Positions 52,481-60,960 of a DNA stretch of 64,000 nt are shown here, piece after piece. The notes under the pieces are model-generated. The model was given only the letters and a program-made list of their open reading frames with translations. It had not been told where the DNA came from and searched no databases. Each line of letters begins with the position of its first letter. Positions within the stretch are counted from its first letter, which is position 1. This DNA is from Streptomyces sp. YIM 130001 (GTDB lineage: Bacteria > Actinomycetota > Actinomycetes > Streptomycetales > Streptomycetaceae). Location of the stretch: contig NZ_KZ984548.1 of NCBI RefSeq assembly GCF_003574445.1, positions 551,395-615,394 on the forward strand, written 5' to 3'. The position numbers and the translations under genes are program-made.

Positions 52481-53356
52481 GTGAAGCTGTCTACCGTTCG
52501 GCGCGTGCTCGCCGCGTCGGTGGCGTCGATAGCCCTGAGCGTCTCGGCGGTGGCCTGTGGGTCGGGCTCGGACGACGGCGGATCGGACGACGCAGCGAAG
52601 AAGCCGGACGCGGACAAGGGGGCGTCGTCGGCGCCCGGGAAGTCCGGTTCAGGTGACGATACGTCAGGCGAGTCCGGAGGTTCGGACCCGGGATCCGGTT
52701 CGGGGTCCGAACGCAAGCTGTCCACCGCCGAGTTGGCGAAACTGCTGCTGGTGAAGTCCGACCTCACCGGACCGCTGAAGGGCTACGTGGTCGAGAAGCC
52801 CGGCCCGGACGAGGTGGACACCTCCGGCGGTATGAAGGCCAGCGGCAGCGAGTGCCAGCCGCTGATCGACACCCTCAACGAGGTCGCGCCCGCCGGCGCC
52901 GCCGAGACCGAACGCCGCGCGGTGATCGGCCCGAAGGCCAAGCGTCTCGAGGAGGGCCTCGGCAGCCAGGTCGCGTTGTCGTCGTACGAGAGTGCGGCCG
53001 ATGCGACGAAGGCGCTGGAGGCGCTGAAGAACGCGGTCGACAACTGCGGCGACGGTTTCAAGGCGACCGGCACCTCGGCCGAGGACAACCAGGAGTTCAC
53101 CCGCGTCGACACGCAGACGCCGCCGAAGGGCGCGGACCAGGCCGTGGCGTACGACCTGGTCGGGGACGTGGCGGACGGCGAAGAGGTCGCCGAGGGCATG
53201 AGCAGCGAGATGCCGATGAAGTTCGTGTACGCGCGTTCGGGTTCGACGGTGGCGATGTTCCTCACGTACAACCCGTTCGACCCGAAGAAGACGGCCTTCC
53301 CGCAGGGGCTGGTCGACGCGCAGATCAAGAAGCTGACGGGCGGAGCGGGAGCATGA
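52481..53356 (+). CDS. lipoprotein coupled to the pilin-toxin gene
   Basis: A 291-residue lipoprotein: signal peptide with lipobox SAVAC (C26), an Asp/Gly/Ser/Lys-rich spacer (27-80), then an extracellular alpha+beta domain (85-291) with ALLVKSDLTG-like start (text LAKLLLVKSDLTGPLKGYVV), two cysteines (SGSECQPL and VDNCGDGF) and LSSYESAADATKALEALKNA. The domain recalls the sensor domains attached to some actinobacterial kinases, with no firm family. GTG 52481 follows AGGAG. Its stop overlaps the toxin start (ATGA), so the two are translationally coupled; it may help export or anchor the toxin. Confidence 0.82.
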   Translation: MKLSTVRRVLAASVASIALSVSAVACGSGSDDGGSDDAAKKPDADKGASSAPGKSGSGDDTSGESGGSDPGSGSGSERKLSTAELAKLLLVKSDLTGPLKGYVVEKPGPDEVDTSGGMKASGSECQPLIDTLNEVAPAGAAETERRAVIGPKAKRLEEGLGSQVALSSYESAADATKALEALKNAVDNCGDGFKATGTSAEDNQEFTRVDTQTPPKGADQAVAYDLVGDVADGEEVAEGMSSEMPMKFVYARSGSTVAMFLTYNPFDPKKTAFPQGLVDAQIKKLTGGAGA

Positions 53357-55032
53357 GTCGGGGGAACGGCGTCAGGCCGGCGACGAGGACGGCACGCATA
53401 CGGAAGGCGGCGGCCTCTCCGAGGCTGCGCAGGAAATTATCGCTGACCCGTCAGTTGGGCCTGCGGCACATCGACCGCGGCGCGACGGTGACGGAGTACG
53501 CGGGCGTCCTCGTTCTGGTCGCCCTGATCGTCGCGGCCGTCTTCGGCACGTCGATCAACGAGACGGTCGCCAGCACGGTCGGCACCAAGGTCTGTGAGAT
53601 CACCGGTGGGGACGGCTGCGGGGGCGGTGACGGCGACGGCGACGGCGGACAGAACCAGGCCGACGGTCCGAAGGGCGACGGAGGCAATCCCGGCAAGCCG
53701 GACGTCGACCCCGACGACAGCGGCAAGGGCCAGCCCGCCAACGACAACGGCGGTGAGAACGGCGGCGACGAGAACCTCTCCGCCGACGAGATCGCCTACA
53801 ACAAGTCCAAGAGCGACCTCGACAAGGCCCTCAAGGACTACAACGTCACCAAGAAGGACCTGAAGAAGGCCGCCGAGGAACTCATCAAGATCGCCGGTGA
53901 GGAGACCGGCATCACCGACGCCCTCAAGTGCATCACCGAGGGCGACGGTTCGGCCTGCACGGAGACGGTCATCAACGCACTGCTGATGGCCGCGGGCGGC
54001 ATGCCGCTCAAGCTGGCGAAGAAGTACCTCCTCAACCCGAAGAAGGCCTGGCAGGTCGGCAAGTCGGTCGTCAAGAACGGTTCGAAGGTCGCGAAGGGGC
54101 TCAAGGACCTCTACGGCCAGTCGAAGAAGATCAAGAAGCTGAAGAAGGAGACCGCCGACCTCAAGAAGAAGGCGGACGCGGCCAAGAAGAAGCGCGTGGC
54201 CTGCAAGTCCAAGCACTCCTTCCTGCCCGGCACTTCAGTCGTGATGGCTGACGGCAGCCGCATCCCCATCGAATCGGTCGACCTCGGCGACAGGGTCGTG
54301 GCGACGGACCCGTCCACGGGTGTCACAGCGGCCCGGCCGGTGACCCGGACCATCACCACCCACGACGACAAGCACTTCACCCGCCTCACGATCGCCGGTG
54401 CCGGAAGCAGCGTCGACACCCTGACGGCGACCGACACCCACCCCTTCTGGCTCCCCGCCGAGAAGCGTTGGGTCGACGCGGGTGACATCACGGCCGGTGA
54501 TCACCTCCGGACCGCGGACGGTGGATACCACCCCGTCACCTCCTTGACCCGCTACACCCAGCGCCAGACCACGCACGACCTCACGGTCTCCGGCATGCAC
54601 ACCTACTACGTCGGAATCGGGGCCTCGAACGCCCTCGTTCACAACGACGACGGGTGCGGCGACCTGTCTGCGGACGAGGTCAAGGACGCACGGTCGAAGC
54701 AGGTCGGTGAGGGCGATCCGAAGAAGTTCAAGGATCACTATCAGCGGCACAAGCAACTGGTCGGTGACGCCCTCGGCAAGAAGTACAAGAAGCTGAAGGA
54801 CGACGGTCCCGCATTCCGGGAGGACATTTCCAAGGGAATCAAGGACGGCACCTTCGACCTGGTGGGCAAGGGAACCCTCAAGAAGGGTGAACCCGAGGGC
54901 CTTGTGTACCGGGGGCGCGGTGTGACCATTGTGCTGCGCGAGAACGGTGATTTCTGGACCGCTCTCAAGAGCGGCGAAGGCCTGGACAACGGGATCGAGA
55001 TCACCAAGAAGATGCCCAAGCCCAAGGGCTGA
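53353..55032 (+). CDS. polymorphic toxin with Flp-pilin N-terminus and Hint domain
   Basis: A 559-residue multidomain protein. Residues 1-42 are a basic leader; then HIDRGATVTEYAGVLVLVAL, in which G43/A44 with E48 Y49 fits the G/XXXXEY prepilin rule, and a hydrophobic helix (50-66). A Gly/Asp-rich linker (84-142), a Lys-rich helical region (143-285) and a pretoxin Hint domain (289-431) follow: SFLPGTSVVMADG at its start (serine at the first position), TATDTHPFWLP with H363, and HTYYVGIGASNALVHN at its end. The last 128 residues (432-559) are the expected toxin; HYQRHKQLVGDALGKKY and TIVLRENGDFWTALKSGEG stand out, but no family is recognised. Hint domains cut themselves to release toxins. The probable immunity gene is 52 bp downstream. 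Confidence 0.87.
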   Translation: MSRGNGVRPATRTARIRKAAASPRLRRKLSLTRQLGLRHIDRGATVTEYAGVLVLVALIVAAVFGTSINETVASTVGTKVCEITGGDGCGGGDGDGDGGQNQADGPKGDGGNPGKPDVDPDDSGKGQPANDNGGENGGDENLSADEIAYNKSKSDLDKALKDYNVTKKDLKKAAEELIKIAGEETGITDALKCITEGDGSACTETVINALLMAAGGMPLKLAKKYLLNPKKAWQVGKSVVKNGSKVAKGLKDLYGQSKKIKKLKKETADLKKKADAAKKKRVACKSKHSFLPGTSVVMADGSRIPIESVDLGDRVVATDPSTGVTAARPVTRTITTHDDKHFTRLTIAGAGSSVDTLTATDTHPFWLPAEKRWVDAGDITAGDHLRTADGGYHPVTSLTRYTQRQTTHDLTVSGMHTYYVGIGASNALVHNDDGCGDLSADEVKDARSKQVGEGDPKKFKDHYQRHKQLVGDALGKKYKKLKDDGPAFREDISKGIKDGTFDLVGKGTLKKGEPEGLVYRGRGVTIVLRENGDFWTALKSGEGLDNGIEITKKMPKPKG

Positions 55033-55084
55033 CTTTCGGGGAAGTAGGGTCGGCGGGTGATGAGCTCGGGAAGGGGCCGCCTCG

Positions 55085-55600
55085 ATGTCTGATTCAGACC
55101 GTTCCGGATGGCTGGACGTACTGCGGGACCGTGTCGTGACAGATGTCCTGGTGCCCGGATGGGCCGACCGCGACGGCCTGTTCGTCGAGTTCCGGCCGCA
55201 GCCGGAGGTCGTATGGCTGCAGTTGGACGAAGGTGTCCTGCGGCTCCGTTCGGTGGGCCAGTACGACGCGCTCGAGATCCGCGAGGCCGAGCGGGTCGAC
55301 TGGTCGGACATCGAGTTCTTGGACGAGGCGGAGGACGAAGTGATGGTCGCCTCGTGGGGCGAGCAGTTCTTCGGCGACGGATTCGAGCAGTTGCGGTGCC
55401 TGGAAGCCCGTGCGTACGAAACCGCGGCGGGGAATTGGCCGAAGTGCCTGGCCCTCGAATTCGAGGGCGCCAACACCCTGTTCTTCGATCCGACTTGGGT
55501 TTTCGGTATCCGCATCGGGCGCCTGTCGGACGAGGAATTCTGGCGCCGGCAGCACGGCCCGGACGCGGGAACGGCGGTGGCCGTCACGTCCTACCGCTGA
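55085..55600 (+). CDS. probable immunity protein for the pilin-toxin
   Basis: A 171-residue acidic, tryptophan-rich cytoplasmic protein (SGWLDVLRDRVVTDVLVPGW at the start; VASWGEQFFGDGFEQLRCLE and WPKCLALEFEGANTLFF later). Family not recognised. Position directly after the toxin, similar size and charge to known immunity proteins, and a truncated second copy at 56459-56725 all point to immunity. AAGGGG precedes ATG 55085. Confidence 0.7.
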   Translation: MSDSDRSGWLDVLRDRVVTDVLVPGWADRDGLFVEFRPQPEVVWLQLDEGVLRLRSVGQYDALEIREAERVDWSDIEFLDEAEDEVMVASWGEQFFGDGFEQLRCLEARAYETAAGNWPKCLALEFEGANTLFFDPTWVFGIRIGRLSDEEFWRRQHGPDAGTAVAVTSYR

Positions 55601-55611
55601 GGCGGTCGCAC

Positions 55612-56460
55612 GTGAGCGCTTACGGATTGCTCGTGGCCGGGGCGTCTGAACCGGACGACCCGGCCCGGCTGTTGGCCGAGGTGTTCCGGGTGCCGGTCGC
55701 GGACGTGGATGTCGCGGAGGCGGACGCGGAGGACGATGGCGCCGGGCGGAACTGGTCCGCGTCCGTGCTGTGCGAGTACCGGCGGCTGCGGGGTGATGTG
55801 CGGCTCGCCCTGGACGTGTACGTCCAGGACGCCGTGCCCGCGCCGCCCGGTCTGCCGGAGGCGGCGGCGCGGCTCGCGCGGTACGCCGGTGCCACCGTGC
55901 TCTACGCGGTCGGCCAGGTCGACCACGACGCGGTCGAGCCGGACGGCGCGGTGACCTGGGTGCGGGTCGTCGAGCCGGACGACGCGGACGAGCCGTGGCG
56001 GGTGACTGCGTCGCAGGCGCCGGTCGACGGACTGCCGGGCACTCCCGTGGAACCGCTGCCGGAGCGGCTGCGGGCGGTCCTGCTGGACACCCCGGCCACG
56101 GACACCTTCCGTGCCCAGGTCGACCCGGACGGCACGCTGCCTGCCGGTAGCGCCGCCAACCGCGCGCGCGAGTCCCTGATGCTCTGGGAGCGCCTGATCC
56201 GCCGGATGTCCGCGGACTGGCCTCCGGACGGTACGTACCGCCGCGACCTCTACGCCGAAGACCTCCGTGCCCGCGACGCCCTCGACGCGGTCGAGCTGCC
56301 GGGCCCGGAGCTGGACCTGCTGACGCGCCAACTCGCCGCCCTGGACAAGGAGTTCAACGATCTGACGATCGGGGGAGAGGCGCCGGGAGTGGCCTCGCCC
56401 GCGGAGTACCGGCGGGCGCGGCGACCGCGGAAGCCGCCGCACGGTTTCCTCGACGCCTGA
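55612..56460 (+). CDS. hypothetical acidic protein in the toxin locus
   Basis: A 282-residue acidic protein of unknown family, from GTG 55612, 11 bp after the immunity gene. The first 150 residues look like an alpha+beta fold (SAYGLLVAGASEPDDPARLL, LCEYRRLRGDVRLALDVYVQ); the C-terminal half has ANRARESLMLWERLIRRMSA and a basic tail. No signal peptide or membrane helix. It may be a second immunity-type gene. Its stop codon falls at the exact start of the duplicated immunity segment. Confidence 0.7.
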   Translation: MSAYGLLVAGASEPDDPARLLAEVFRVPVADVDVAEADAEDDGAGRNWSASVLCEYRRLRGDVRLALDVYVQDAVPAPPGLPEAAARLARYAGATVLYAVGQVDHDAVEPDGAVTWVRVVEPDDADEPWRVTASQAPVDGLPGTPVEPLPERLRAVLLDTPATDTFRAQVDPDGTLPAGSAANRARESLMLWERLIRRMSADWPPDGTYRRDLYAEDLRARDALDAVELPGPELDLLTRQLAALDKEFNDLTIGGEAPGVASPAEYRRARRPRKPPHGFLDA

Positions 56461-56725
56461 GGACGAAGTGGTGGTCGCCTCGTGGGGCGAGCGGTTCTTC
56501 GGAGACGGATTCGAACGGCTGCGGTGTCTGGAAGCCCGCGCGTACGAAACGTCGGCAGGGAACTGGCCGAAGTGCCTGGCCCTCGATCTCGCGGGCGCCA
56601 ACAGCCTGTTCCTCGGCCCCACGTGGCTCTTCGGGATCCGCATCGGACGGCTCTCGGACGAGGAGGCCCGGCTCCGGCTGTACGGCTCGGACGTCACGAG
56701 GCCGGCGGCGACGACGTATCGGTGA
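56459..56725 (+). pseudogene. truncated second copy of the immunity gene
   Basis: Encodes 88 residues, EDEVVVASWGERFFGDGFER and onward, which align without gaps to residues 83-148 or so of the 55085 gene, then diverge at the end. At the DNA level 56459-56725 matches 55331-55600 clearly. The first half of the gene is missing and there is no ribosome site; the copy starts inside the stop codon of the previous gene, in a different frame. Confidence 0.8.
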
Positions 56726-57024
56726 CGACGTATCGGTGACGTCACCGGCTGAACCGGTGATGACGGTGATGACGGTGATCACCGGGCCGACAGCGGGCGT
56801 ATCGGGGCATAGGCGAAGCCCATGTCTCGGTTGGTTCACGGCGTTGTCCCGGTTGGGAGGTGGGGTCGTTCGTGGCGGGCGGTACCCGTTAGCGTTCCTG
56901 GTTGCGGGTGAGGGCGCGCGTGCAGGAGTGCCGCGCCGGCCCGCTCGGGATTCCGCGTCGACCGCTTCGGGCGGCCGCGGACGACATCGAACGAAACCGG
57001 ACGACTTCACGGGGGTACGGCGAG

Positions 57025-58275
57025 ATGGCCATGCGAGACAGCGCGACGGGCGGCACCACGTCCCGGCGACGCGTACTGCGGCTGGCCGGAGGCGGTCTCA
57101 CGCTGGCCGTCCTGACCGCAGGGGCGACCGGCTGCCGCGAGGACGACGCGGCGGGCGCGGGCACCGGCGGCGGCGAGGGCGGCGGCAAGCCCGGCGGCGG
57201 CGGTGACAAGCCGGCCGGCGGCGGCAAGAAGGGCCAGGCCCCCGAGCCGGTGTGGACGAGGACCACCAGCGCGCAGACGTACGGCGACCAGGACGAACTC
57301 GTGGCCGCGGGCGGCGTGGTCATCGCGAGCGGCTCGCCGCTCGCCGCCCTCGACGGCGAGACCGGCAAGAAGAGCTGGACACTGCCGGACGGCGCCGTCC
57401 CGGGTGCGCCCATGCTCATCGGCAAGGGCACCCTGTACCTGGCCAGCGCCAAGTACGACGGCACTGTCGCCGGCTACGACCCGGCCACCGGCAAGGAGAC
57501 CTGGCGCAGCCACCTGGGCAAGCGCTACCGGCAGCCGAGGCCGATCGCCGTGGACGACAAGCAGGTGTACGTCGTCGCCGAGATCCTCGAGAAGGACGGC
57601 TCCTCGCACACCAACGTGATCGCCGCGCTCGACAGCCGTACGGGCAAACCGGCCTGGAACGAACAGCGCGACCTCGGCACCATGCAGAACGGCCTGCACG
57701 CCGCCGTCCAGGGCCGCCACCTCGTCTACACCGACTTCAAGAAGAACCTCACGGTGCGCGACACGGCCACCGGTCAGCAGGTGTGGACGCACAAGACGAC
57801 GAAGACGAACTACGGCTTCTTCGCCATCCACGAGAACCTCGTGATCATCCCGCAGGGCGCCAAGCTGCTGGCCTACGACCTGGCCGACGGCAAGGAGAAG
57901 TGGTCCATCAAGTCCGCGGACACCTTCAGCCTCTTCAAGGAGCCGGCCGTCATCGACGGTGTGCTCTACGTCGGCGACAGCGGTCGGACCATGCGCGCCC
58001 TCGAGCCGGCGACGGGCAAGAAGATCTGGGAGTCCAAGGCCCTCTACGAGGCGAAGGTGCAGGTGCCCCGGCACTACGTCGCCGCGGGCGGTGTCCTCTA
58101 CGGCGCCACCGACATCGACAAGGCGGGCGGCATCGTCGCGATGGACGCGAAGACGGGCGACCTGCTGTGGAGGTTCAACGACAACACCCGTGACCACCAT
58201 GCATGGCTGGTGGCCGGCGACCGCAAGCGGGTCTACGCCCTGCACGGCAAGAAGCTGCACGCCCTGCCGGTGTGA
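57025..58275 (+). CDS. PQQ-type beta-propeller lipoprotein
   Basis: A 416-residue exported protein. The Tat-like SRRRVLRLAGGG (13-24) leads to lipobox GATGC (C37), then a Gly/Lys spacer (38-75). The rest is a propeller of PQQ-like repeats, seen as recurring DG..GK..W patterns: ALDGETGKKSWTLPDG, GYDPATGKETWRS, RDTATGQQVWTHK, AYDLADGKEKWSIK, EPATGKKIWESK and MDAKTGDLLWRF. Such proteins bind partners or ligands on the cell surface; no enzyme site is visible. GGGGGT precedes ATG 57025. A perfect hairpin follows. Confidence 0.88.
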   Translation: MAMRDSATGGTTSRRRVLRLAGGGLTLAVLTAGATGCREDDAAGAGTGGGEGGGKPGGGGDKPAGGGKKGQAPEPVWTRTTSAQTYGDQDELVAAGGVVIASGSPLAALDGETGKKSWTLPDGAVPGAPMLIGKGTLYLASAKYDGTVAGYDPATGKETWRSHLGKRYRQPRPIAVDDKQVYVVAEILEKDGSSHTNVIAALDSRTGKPAWNEQRDLGTMQNGLHAAVQGRHLVYTDFKKNLTVRDTATGQQVWTHKTTKTNYGFFAIHENLVIIPQGAKLLAYDLADGKEKWSIKSADTFSLFKEPAVIDGVLYVGDSGRTMRALEPATGKKIWESKALYEAKVQVPRHYVAAGGVLYGATDIDKAGGIVAMDAKTGDLLWRFNDNTRDHHAWLVAGDRKRVYALHGKKLHALPV

Positions 58276-58282
58276 CCGGGTG

Positions 58283-58311
58283 CCTGGGTCTGTCCGCCGG
58301 ACAGACCCAGG
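58283..58311. terminator. bidirectional perfect hairpin terminator
   Basis: CCTGGGTCTGTCC (58283-58295) and GGACAGACCCAGG (58299-58311), a 13-bp perfect stem with a 3-base loop between convergent genes. Confidence 0.88.
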
Positions 58312-58320
58312 GGCCGTGCG

Positions 58321-58977
58321 TCAGCCGGCCGGTGTGCCGTCGACCTTGAAGTTCATCTTGACCTTGCCGTTGACGACCGACGTCGCGGTGACCGTCACTC
58401 CGTACTGCTTTCCCTCTGCGGAGAGTTGGCAGCGGATGGTGGCGTTCACCTTGGCCGGGAGGTCCTGGGGGCAGGAGAAGGCGTCCGGCTGCTCGCCCGT
58501 CTGCGCGGCCAGGGCGGCCTTGCCCTGGCGGGCGACCTCCGCCCGGTTCACGGACTGCCCGTCGCCACCGGTCCCGGCGCTCGGGGTGTCGGTGGGCTGC
58601 GCGGGATCGGAAGGTGCCGGTGAGTCCTCGCCGCCGGCGGCCGGGGTGTCGTCGACCTTGAAGTCCATCTTGACCTTGTCGCCGTCGACCGACGCCGCGG
58701 TGACCGTCACGCCGAACTTCTGGCTGCCGGAGGTCAGTTCGCAGCGTACGGTCTCGCCCTTCTCGGCCTTGAGGTCCTTCGGGCAGGTGACGTCGGGATT
58801 CCCGCCGACCTTCTTGCCGAGGGCGGAGGCCGCCTGCTCGGCGACCTCGTCCTTGTCCACCGACTCCGCGCCGCCGGCACTGAATGAACAGCCCGCGGCG
58901 AACAGCGCCGCCAGCGCTCCACCCGCCACCCCGGCCGCGATCCGGCCGAGGCCCCGGCTCCGCGCTGACTTCTGCAT
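58321..58977 (-). CDS. lipoprotein with two DUF4333 domains
   Basis: A 218-residue lipoprotein with lipobox FAAGC (C30) and two related domains of about 65 residues (45-105 and 145-215). Each has the pattern DVTCPKDLKAEKGETVRCEL / AFSCPQDLPAKVNATIRCQL with a pair of cysteines, followed by VTVTA.SV.....KM.FKVD. This is the DUF4333 type, found on surface proteins and next to kinases in actinobacteria. AGGGGGACC precedes ATG 58977; the longer frame to 59004 has no site. Confidence 0.88.
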   Translation of the reverse strand: MQKSARSRGLGRIAAGVAGGALAALFAAGCSFSAGGAESVDKDEVAEQAASALGKKVGGNPDVTCPKDLKAEKGETVRCELTSGSQKFGVTVTAASVDGDKVKMDFKVDDTPAAGGEDSPAPSDPAQPTDTPSAGTGGDGQSVNRAEVARQGKAALAAQTGEQPDAFSCPQDLPAKVNATIRCQLSAEGKQYGVTVTATSVVNGKVKMNFKVDGTPAG

Positions 58978-59083
58978 CGGTCCCCCTGAGAATGCTCGTG
59001 CCATGTACCTGATCCGGAACCTACCACCGCGTTCCCTGCGGCAGGTTGCGGGTGGGCGGCGCGACTCGGCGGCCCGCGCCCCG

Positions 59084-60559
59084 CTACAACGCGGCCCTGG
59101 CCGGCAACTCGTGGGCGCGGAGACGGCCGTGGCGGCGGGCCGTCACCAGGCGCCGCGGGCCGGCCCAGGCCAGGGCGGTCACCTCGGCGGCGCCGTACGG
59201 ACCGTCGCTCGCCCCGTCCGGGTCGGCGTCCGGTCCCGGGTCCAGGAGCCGGGCCGGGCTCAGATACGAGCGGGCCTGGCCGCTGGTCGCGTACCAGAGC
59301 GCCACCGTGCCGTCCCGCCCGCCGCTGGCCAGGTGGCCGTCGGTGCCGGGGCGCCAGGCCAGCGCGGTGACCGTGCGGTGACAGCGCAGCCGGCGAGGTG
59401 CCCCCGTGGGGCCGTTGCGTGAGAAGTCCCAGACGGTGACGTCCGGGGCGCCGTCCGTGGCCAGCCAGTACCCCGTCTCGTCGAACGCGAGCCGGGACAC
59501 CTGCTCCGGATAGCCGCGCACCGTCATGCTGCTGCCACCGAGGGTGCGCCAGACGTGGACCGCGGCGTCCGCGTCGCCGGCGCACACCCACTTCCCGTTG
59601 GGTGCGACGGCGAGCGCGAGCTCCTGTCCGTCGCACACGTACGTGCCGACCGGGTGCCCCGAATCGGCCTCGTGCGTACGTACGCGCCCGGAGGCGGCCA
59701 CCGCCAGGCGTCCCTGCGGCATCCAGGCGACGCCGGTGACGGGCGAGCCGGAGTCGTCGGTACGCCACAACTCCCGGCCCTGCGCGTCCAGTACGAGCAC
59801 GCGGTGGCCCGAGGCGATCGCGACCTGTGCACCGTCCGCCGACCAGGCGGCGTCGGCGGAGGTGACACCGGCATACGGGTCCGACCGTCCCGTTCTCCTG
59901 TTCCACAGCGCGTGGCCCATGGGCCCCGTGGCCATCAAGTCCTCGGCGTCCGGCGAGAGTTCGACCTGCAGGGCGCCGCCAGGAAGGCTCAGGGAGTCGA
60001 GGGTGTCGCCGGTGGCAGCGGCCAGGACACTGACCGTGCCTCCGGCGGTGGCGACGGCCACCAGATCGCCGCGGGCGCTCACCGACACCGGCACGTCGTC
60101 GACCGCGACCTCCCACAGTGGGGCCGGGGCGCGGTCCGTACTCAACCCCGTGGGCAGGCTGCCGCCGGGGCCGGGCAGCCGGTGTCGACGCGGCGTGGGG
60201 TGAGGTCCGGGCTCCACCGGGGGAGTCCTCGACGCGTCCGGGCCGGGGAGGCTGCGCGGCGACGGCAGAGCGAGGAGGGCGGGCCGGGACGGCAGGGCGG
60301 GTGCCGACGGCCTTGCGTACGGTGCGGGCGCGGACACCGGCAGGGCCGGCCGTCCTCGCTCGGGCGTGGGGGCCGGATCGGCGGAGTGCGGGGGCGGCTG
60401 GGCCGTGTCGGTGCCGGTCCAGGTGTCACGGTCGGCGGCCCGGGTGTCCTCGCCGTCCGGCACATACCACCCGACGGGCGTCTTGGGCCGATGTGCGGCG
60501 GGGAGGTGGTCCTCCTGGTCGCGGGCACCCCACGGGGGCGGGGGTCCGGGCGTGGTCAT
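59084..60559 (-). CDS. WD40 beta-propeller protein
   Basis: A 491-residue protein. Residues 1-145 are Pro-rich and disordered; the rest contains about seven WD40-type blades, seen as VSVSARGDLVAVATAGGTVS, VELSPDAEDLMATGPMGHAL, AWSADGAQVAIASGHRVLVL, VAWMPQGRLAVAASGRVRTH, LAFDETGYWLATDGAPDVTV and LAWRPGTDGHLASGGRDGTV. WD40 propellers are protein-interaction platforms; in actinobacteria they often carry a kinase or HTH domain, which is absent here. GAGGAGCACGTGC precedes ATG 60559. No signal peptide, so it is cytoplasmic. Confidence 0.87.
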   Translation of the reverse strand: MTTPGPPPPWGARDQEDHLPAAHRPKTPVGWYVPDGEDTRAADRDTWTGTDTAQPPPHSADPAPTPERGRPALPVSAPAPYARPSAPALPSRPALLALPSPRSLPGPDASRTPPVEPGPHPTPRRHRLPGPGGSLPTGLSTDRAPAPLWEVAVDDVPVSVSARGDLVAVATAGGTVSVLAAATGDTLDSLSLPGGALQVELSPDAEDLMATGPMGHALWNRRTGRSDPYAGVTSADAAWSADGAQVAIASGHRVLVLDAQGRELWRTDDSGSPVTGVAWMPQGRLAVAASGRVRTHEADSGHPVGTYVCDGQELALAVAPNGKWVCAGDADAAVHVWRTLGGSSMTVRGYPEQVSRLAFDETGYWLATDGAPDVTVWDFSRNGPTGAPRRLRCHRTVTALAWRPGTDGHLASGGRDGTVALWYATSGQARSYLSPARLLDPGPDADPDGASDGPYGAAEVTALAWAGPRRLVTARRHGRLRAHELPARAAL

Positions 60560-60960
60560 GCACGTGCTCCTCGGGGCAGGGGACTGCGCCGCGGATCGGC
60601 CGGGTCGCGGTGACCGGTCGGCGGCTCTCACCGGCCGGGGTTCACGGTCACCCAGGGGTGGGCGGGCGACCGCGGCCCTCACCGCGCGCATGCCCGCCTG
60701 GTCGGAGGCGGGCCGCGGGCCGAGGGCGGGCAGAGGGGGTGTGACCTCAGCAGCGCCGGCGGAGGGTGGCGGTACCTTCCACCGGCGCCGCAGCCACTCA
60801 ACACGCCCCACCCACGCCGTAGAACGCTTCCCTCCGCAAATAGGCCCCAACACCTCCACATTTGGGCCCGCGGGCCCAGACACCCCCTGCCACCTGCCTG
60901 TACTCCTCTCGCTCGAAGTACTCAACTGAGCTTGCTGCGGGCACATATGAGTACCCGTCA
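60560..60960. other. gene-free stretch with 16-bp palindrome
   Basis: About 400 bp. TGGGCCCGCGGGCCCA (60863-60878) is a perfect palindrome, and GTACTCA (60918-60924) is repeated inverted as TGAGTAC (60948-60954). It holds the promoter of the WD40 gene; no gene seen. Confidence 0.55.
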
